This document shows, in pieces, positions 59,784-64,000 of a stretch of 64,000 nt of DNA. The notes under the pieces are model-generated. The model searched no databases. It had not been told where the DNA came from and worked only from the letters and a program-made list of their open reading frames with translations. The position numbers and the translations under genes were made by a program. Positions within the stretch are counted from its first letter, which is position 1. Every line of letters starts with the position of its first letter. Origin of the DNA: CAWKAV01 sp963847735 (lineage in GTDB: Bacteria > Desulfobacterota > Desulfuromonadia > Desulfuromonadales > BM103); NCBI GenBank assembly GCA_963847735.1, contig CAWKAV010000027.1, positions 1 to 64,000 on the forward strand, written 5' to 3'.

Positions 59784-60776
59784 ATGAACAGGCGCGACAA
59801 AATCCTCTATTTCCTCTACCTGCACCGCAACGGTTTGACCGTTTTGGCGTTGTCGTTGCTGTTGGCGCTCTACCCGTTGCTCTACGGCAACCCGTATCTG
59901 CTCGGCCTGACCAATCAGATCGGTCTCTACACGATCGTGGTGCTCGGCCTGAACCTTTTTATCGGCTACGCCGGACAGATTTCCCTGGGCCACGCGGCGT
60001 TCTTCGCGCTCGGTGCCTACGGTTCGGCAATCCTGACTGCGGAATGGGGGATCTGGCCCTGGCCGGCCATCGCCCTGGTGGCGCTCGGGACGGCGCTGAT
60101 CGCCCTGTTGGTCGGAATCCCGGCCCTGCGTCTGCATGGTCATTACCTGGCCATGGCAACGCTCGGTTTCAATATCGTCATCTACACGGTGCTGGTGCAG
60201 TGGGACGACCTGACCGGCGGGCCGAGCGGCTTCTCCGGCATCCCGCCTTTATCCATAGGCTCATGGCAATTTGACAGCGACTTCAAGCTCCACTACCTGG
60301 TCTGGACCGCGACCCTGATCTGCCTGATGCTGGGACTCAACCTGGTGCGCAGCGGGGTCGGCAGGGGTCTGGCTGCGCTGGCCGGTGACGAGGTCGCGGC
60401 TCGTTCCCTGGGTGTTGATACGCGCCGGGCCAAGGTCAAGGTCTTTGTCCTCTCCGCGCTGCTCGCTTCGCTGGCCGGAAGCCTTTATGCCCACACTTTC
60501 GGCTTCGTCAGCCCCGACACCTTCAGCATCTTTGCCTCGGTCGATTTCGTCACCATGGTCGTGGTCGGCGGGCTCGGCTCGGTCTGGGGCAGTTTGTTTG
60601 GTGCGGCTCTGCTGACCTGGCTGCCGGAGTTTGTTGACCTGTTCGAGACCTACAAGGACATTATTCATGGCCTGATTCTGGTCATGGTGCTGCTCTTCCT
60701 GCCGCAGGGGCTGGTGACCGGCCTGATCGACCTGGTGCGGGTGCGTATTGCCCGTTGGAGGCACCGCCGTGCTTGA
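59784..60776 (+). CDS. livM: Branched-chain-type amino acid ABC transporter permease LivM
   Basis: 330 residues, about nine to ten membrane helices. Motifs: GLNLFIGYAGQISLGHAAFF, LTGGPSGFSGIPPL, GDEVAARSLGVDTRRAKVKVF and GGLGSVWGSLFGAALL. Partner of LivH. The last eight bases overlap the livG start. Confidence 0.94.
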   Translation: MNRRDKILYFLYLHRNGLTVLALSLLLALYPLLYGNPYLLGLTNQIGLYTIVVLGLNLFIGYAGQISLGHAAFFALGAYGSAILTAEWGIWPWPAIALVALGTALIALLVGIPALRLHGHYLAMATLGFNIVIYTVLVQWDDLTGGPSGFSGIPPLSIGSWQFDSDFKLHYLVWTATLICLMLGLNLVRSGVGRGLAALAGDEVAARSLGVDTRRAKVKVFVLSALLASLAGSLYAHTFGFVSPDTFSIFASVDFVTMVVVGGLGSVWGSLFGAALLTWLPEFVDLFETYKDIIHGLILVMVLLFLPQGLVTGLIDLVRVRIARWRHRRA

Positions 60777-61533
60777 TGTGACCTCATTATGCCGCAATTT
60801 CGGTGGGCTGCCAGCCTTGAGCGAGGTCTCCTTCTCGTTGCAGCGCGGTTGTGTGACCGCCCTGATCGGCCCGAACGGCGCCGGCAAGACCACCATGATC
60901 AACTGCATTACCGGCGTCGACAGACCTGATGCCGGACGGGTCGATTATGCCGGTGAGGAGATTACCGGCCTGCCGGCCTATCGGATCGCTCATCTGGGGA
61001 TTGCCAGAACCTTCCAGAATTTGCGTCTCTTCCCACGTCTGTCGGTGCTCGACAATGTTCTCTGCGGCCTGACCATCCAGGCCGGGCAGAGCATGCTGGG
61101 AGCGCTGCTGCGGCCGCCGTATGTGCGCAACCGGGAACGTCGTCTGCGCCTGCGGGCGATGGCAGCCCTGGACCGCTTCGGGTTGTCCGGGCTGGCTGAC
61201 TGGCCGGTTGATGTGCTTGCCTATGGTGACCGCAAGAAAGTAGAATTAGCCCGCGCCGTGGTCAGTGAGCCGGGCCTGCTCCTGCTTGATGAGCCGGTCG
61301 CCGGTTTGAACCACGCGGAAACCGCGGCTGTGGGCAATGAAATTCGAACCCTGCGCGCCCAGGGATACACCCTGCTGCTGGTCGAACATGATATGGATCT
61401 GGTGATGGGAGTCTCGGATCACGTGGTGGTGCTTGACGGAGGGCGCTGTATCGCCAGCGGCAGCCCCGATGAGGTCCGCCAGAACCCGCTGGTCCTGGAA
61501 GCCTATCTCGGCCGGACTGGAGTAATGGCCTGA
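60769..61533 (+). CDS. livG: Branched-chain-type amino acid ABC transporter ATPase LivG
   Basis: 254 residues from GTG 60769, inside the end of livM, with GGAGG seven bases before. ABC ATPase: Walker A GPNGAGKTT, IARTFQNLRLFP, Walker B LLLLDEPVAGLN and LVEHDMDLVMGVSDHVVVLDGG. The signature reads VLAYGDRKKVELARAV, with AYGDRK in place of LSYGxQR, typical of LivG. Works with LivF on the LivHM complex. Confidence 0.94.
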   Translation: MLDVTSLCRNFGGLPALSEVSFSLQRGCVTALIGPNGAGKTTMINCITGVDRPDAGRVDYAGEEITGLPAYRIAHLGIARTFQNLRLFPRLSVLDNVLCGLTIQAGQSMLGALLRPPYVRNRERRLRLRAMAALDRFGLSGLADWPVDVLAYGDRKKVELARAVVSEPGLLLLDEPVAGLNHAETAAVGNEIRTLRAQGYTLLLVEHDMDLVMGVSDHVVVLDGGRCIASGSPDEVRQNPLVLEAYLGRTGVMA

Positions 61534-61535
61534 CA

Positions 61536-63626
61536 ATGCTGCGAATCGAAAACCTGCATGTTCATTATGGTGCCGCCGAGGCTTTGCGCGGAGTCGATCT
61601 CGAGATTCCTGCCGGGGTGACAATTGCGCTGGTCGGCGCCAACGGCGCTGGCAAGAGCACCCTGCTCAAGGCGGTCATGGGCCTGTTGCGCCCGAGCCAG
61701 GGGCGAATTCTGTTGCAGGGCAAGGATGTCACCGGCGCGACAGCGGTGCGCATGGTCCGCAATGGTCTGGCCCTTTCGCCTGAGGGCCGCGAGATGTTCG
61801 GCGACCTGACGGTGCGGGAAAACCTGCGCCTGGGTGCCCTGCCGCTGGGATTGCCAGAGAGCACCGTCGCGGAGCGCATCGTTGAAATTTGCGAGCGTTT
61901 TCCGAAGCTGTCGGAACGCCTCGAACAACGCGCGTCGACCATGTCGGGTGGAGAGCAGCAGATGGTGGCCATGGGCCGCGCCCTGATGGCAAAACCGAAG
62001 CTGCTGCTGCTTGACGAACCAAGCCTCGGTCTCGCCCCCTTGGTTACCGATGAGATTTTTGCTATTATCCACCAGCTGAGCCGTTCCGGAACCACCATCC
62101 TGCTGGTTGAACAGAATGCCGCCCGTGCCCTGTCGGCTTCGTCTTATGCCTACCTGCTCGCCAACGGCCAGATCGTCGAGGCGGGAGAGAGTCACACCCT
62201 GCTGAACGATCCGAACCTGCGGCGCGCATTTCTCGGCGCCGCATCAGAACAGAACCCGGCCGCCAGCCGGCTGGGAGCTGCGGGCCTGACCAATGTTCGC
62301 CTGGAGAAAGAGGATATGTCACACTGTTCATTCATGCCAACGTTTGCCTCTGTCGAAGAATTGATGGTTCACCAGCTCGAGGGGCTGCAATGGACCGTCA
62401 AGCATGCCTGGCAGGGCTCGAGCTTCTACCGCGAGACTTTTGACCGGGCCGGGATCAGCCCTGCAGACATCAAATCCCTTGCTGATCTCAAACGACTGCC
62501 GATGACCTCAACCGACGATCTGCGCGACGGCTACCCCTTCCCGCTACGGGCCGTCCCTTTTGAGCAGATTGTCCGTATCCACGCCAGTTCCGGCACCACG
62601 GGCAAGCGCAAGGTGCTCGGCTATACGCAGAAGGATCTTGACGACTGGATACATTTCTTCGCCCGTTGTTACGAGGTGGCCGGTGTGACAGCCCTCGATC
62701 GGGTGCAGATCGCGGTCGGCTACGGGATCTGGACCGCTGGCATGGGTTTCCAGCTCGGTGCCGAGAAGCTCGGCGCCATGTCGGTGCCTGCCGGCCCCGG
62801 CAATATCGATCTGCAGATCCAGTTCCTGCTTGATTTCCAGTCGACGGTGTTCTGCTCCACGGCTTCCATGGCCCTGTTGATGGCCGAAGAGATTCACCAC
62901 CGCGGCATCGCCGACAAGATCAACGTCCGGAAAGTCATCTACGGCTCGGAGCGTTCCTCCAATTCAATGCGGCAGAAAATCTCCGAGCTGTTCGGCGGCG
63001 CCGAGCTGTTCGACATCACCGGCCTCACTGAACTCTACGGTCCGGGCACCGGCATCGAATGTTCGCACCACGACTGTATCCATTACTGGGGAGATTATTA
63101 CCTGGTCGAGATCATCGATCCGGAGACTCTCGAGGTGCTGCCCGAGGGTGAATGGGGCGAGATGGTGGTCACCACCCTCTGCAAGGAGGCTGCGCCCCTG
63201 GTACGCTACCGGACCCGGGATATTACCCGGATTATCCCTGGACCCTGCAGCTGCGGCTCCATTTTGCCGCGACATTCGCGGATCAAGGGTCGTTCGGACG
63301 ATACCTTTAAGTTTCGCGGTGTCAACATCTACCCGTCGAGCATCGACACCCTGCTGTCCGGCATTCCGGGGCTCGGCTCCGAATTCCAGGTGCATCTTTC
63401 TCGCGATGACAGGAGCGGGCGGGATCACATGCGTCTGGTCGTCGAGCGCGGCCAGTCGGTCGAGCCGGGTCGAGGACCTGAACTGATCCATGAGATGCTG
63501 CACCAGTTCAAGAAGCAGCTGCTGGTGACGCCGGAAGTAGACCTAGCTGACTACGGTCATCTGCCGCGCTCGGAGCGCAAGAGCCAGAGAGTATTTGACG
63601 ATCGTTTGAATGGCGACATGGTCTAA
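61536..63626 (+). CDS. Fusion of LivF ATPase and phenylacetate-CoA ligase
   Basis: One frame of 696 codons holding two proteins normally separate. Residues 1-235 are LivF: Walker A GANGAGKST, signature STMSGGEQQMVAMGR, Walker B LLLLDEPSLGLAP, LVEQNAARAL. A linker (about 236-260) follows. Residues 261-696 (436, the full PaaK size) are an arylacetate-CoA ligase: SSGTTGKRKV (351-360), YGSERSS, DITGLTELYGPG, VRYRTRDI, RSDDTFKFRGVNIYP. Met261 (62316) has GGAG nine bases before, so the ligase may also be made from an internal start. PaaK activates phenylacetate or indoleacetate to the CoA ester, the product of IorAB. Symbols livF and paaK apply to the halves. Confidence 0.93.
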   Translation: MLRIENLHVHYGAAEALRGVDLEIPAGVTIALVGANGAGKSTLLKAVMGLLRPSQGRILLQGKDVTGATAVRMVRNGLALSPEGREMFGDLTVRENLRLGALPLGLPESTVAERIVEICERFPKLSERLEQRASTMSGGEQQMVAMGRALMAKPKLLLLDEPSLGLAPLVTDEIFAIIHQLSRSGTTILLVEQNAARALSASSYAYLLANGQIVEAGESHTLLNDPNLRRAFLGAASEQNPAASRLGAAGLTNVRLEKEDMSHCSFMPTFASVEELMVHQLEGLQWTVKHAWQGSSFYRETFDRAGISPADIKSLADLKRLPMTSTDDLRDGYPFPLRAVPFEQIVRIHASSGTTGKRKVLGYTQKDLDDWIHFFARCYEVAGVTALDRVQIAVGYGIWTAGMGFQLGAEKLGAMSVPAGPGNIDLQIQFLLDFQSTVFCSTASMALLMAEEIHHRGIADKINVRKVIYGSERSSNSMRQKISELFGGAELFDITGLTELYGPGTGIECSHHDCIHYWGDYYLVEIIDPETLEVLPEGEWGEMVVTTLCKEAAPLVRYRTRDITRIIPGPCSCGSILPRHSRIKGRSDDTFKFRGVNIYPSSIDTLLSGIPGLGSEFQVHLSRDDRSGRDHMRLVVERGQSVEPGRGPELIHEMLHQFKKQLLVTPEVDLADYGHLPRSERKSQRVFDDRLNGDMV

Positions 63627-63766
63627 TGTCGGTCCGAAAAAACGACGAAATGAATTTTGTTGCGGTTGAAGGCGGTTCCGTAGAAAATAACTGATCTTCA
63701 AGGTTTCACTGTTTGTCCTGTAAGAGCACGATTGTTCTGTTCACATCAACCTGTTGAGGAGGAGTC

Positions 63767-64000
63767 ATGAGTATGAATTGGATACGTAGCATGCTGTCCG
63801 CCCTGCTGGTCGTCGCGCTCTGCGCGAGCCCGGTGCTGGCCAAGGATCCGATCAAAATCGGTGCTTTCTTTGATCTGTCCGGCCCGGCGAGTTTTATCGG
63901 CACACCGACCAAGCTGGTGGCGGAGATGGTTGTTGACAAGATCAACAAGGAGGGTGGGGTCAATGGTCAGCTGATCGAACTGGTGATCGGTGATACCGAA
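63767..64000 (+). CDS. livK: Branched-chain-type amino acid ABC transporter substrate-binding protein, N-terminal part
   Basis: 78 residues before the window end cuts it. ATG 63767 has GAGGAGG just upstream. Signal peptide MNWIRSMLSALLVVALCASPVLA (in residues 3-25), then the periplasmic binding protein start KDPIKIGAFFDLSGPASFIG and VVDKINKEGGVNGQLIELV, typical of LivK/Peripla_BP_6. It would capture the substrate for LivHMGF. The 140-bp gap before it shows no clear promoter or terminator. Confidence 0.92.
   Translation, partial: MSMNWIRSMLSALLVVALCASPVLAKDPIKIGAFFDLSGPASFIGTPTKLVAEMVVDKINKEGGVNGQLIELVIGDTE

Overview
This 64 kb window is a chromosomal stretch of an anaerobic Gram-negative bacterium, most likely of the Desulfuromonadales (Geobacter/Desulfuromonas/Pelobacter group). 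I base this on gene content and order: the unbroken run yceD-rpmF-plsX-fabH-fabD-fabG-acpP-fabF-rpiB-glyA-dCMP deaminase-nrdR-ribD-ribE-ribBA-ribH-nusB, a response regulator with a long acidic linker directly upstream of valS, a MucR-type zinc-finger regulator, an indolepyruvate:ferredoxin oxidoreductase linked to a Liv transporter, and a sigma-54 activator carrying an [FeFe]-hydrogenase-like sensor. This placement is from recognition, not from a database search.

Layout. 1-5.9 kb: end of deoB, a PilZ protein with a pseudo-receiver, a DUF2914 exported protein, mucR, dgt, two CheW-like proteins and a response regulator. 6-16.5 kb: valS, then a minus-strand block with ptsP (PTS-Ntr enzyme I), a hydrogenase-like sigma-54 activator, yajQ, a nucleoside transporter and a NYN-LOTUS protein. 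16.5-28.2 kb: oppF/oppD, a PHP phosphoesterase, a META protein, mntP, a DsbC-like protein, fabI, hflX, a LysM lytic transglycosylase, a TPR membrane protein and a Smr protein. 28.3-35.7 kb: RNase E/G, ABC-F coupled to a ParA-like ATPase, fxsA, mazG. 35.9-49.4 kb: the fatty-acid, folate/C1, nucleotide and riboflavin operon, all on the plus strand, with one terminator after rpiB. 49.4-53.7 kb: hom, trmL, a decayed lipid A acyltransferase, metY, then about 830 bp without a gene but rich in hairpins. 53.7-64 kb: rqcH, a tRNA-Leu, an MBL-fold protein, and a Liv transporter cluster in which iorAB sits between livH and livM and in which livF is fused in frame to a phenylacetate-CoA ligase.

The most interesting element is at 11.17-13.84 kb. 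The sigma-54 activator has an N-terminal module with two ferredoxin clusters and the conserved cysteines of an H-cluster domain. An 18-bp palindrome of the form TGTGCC-N6-GGCACA lies between the -35 and -10 of its own promoter. Two more copies lie just beyond its stop codon, at about -122 and -186 from a good -24/-12 (sigma-54) promoter. That promoter would drive a short transcript of about 94 nt ending at a strong intrinsic terminator, in a stretch with no protein gene. I read this as a self-regulated, probably redox- or H2-responsive activator that controls a small RNA, or alternatively a terminated leader in front of ptsP. Nothing in the known annotation of these families predicts the RNA; it is an inference from the sequence.

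No CRISPR array, rRNA, insertion sequence with a transposase, or prophage gene was seen.
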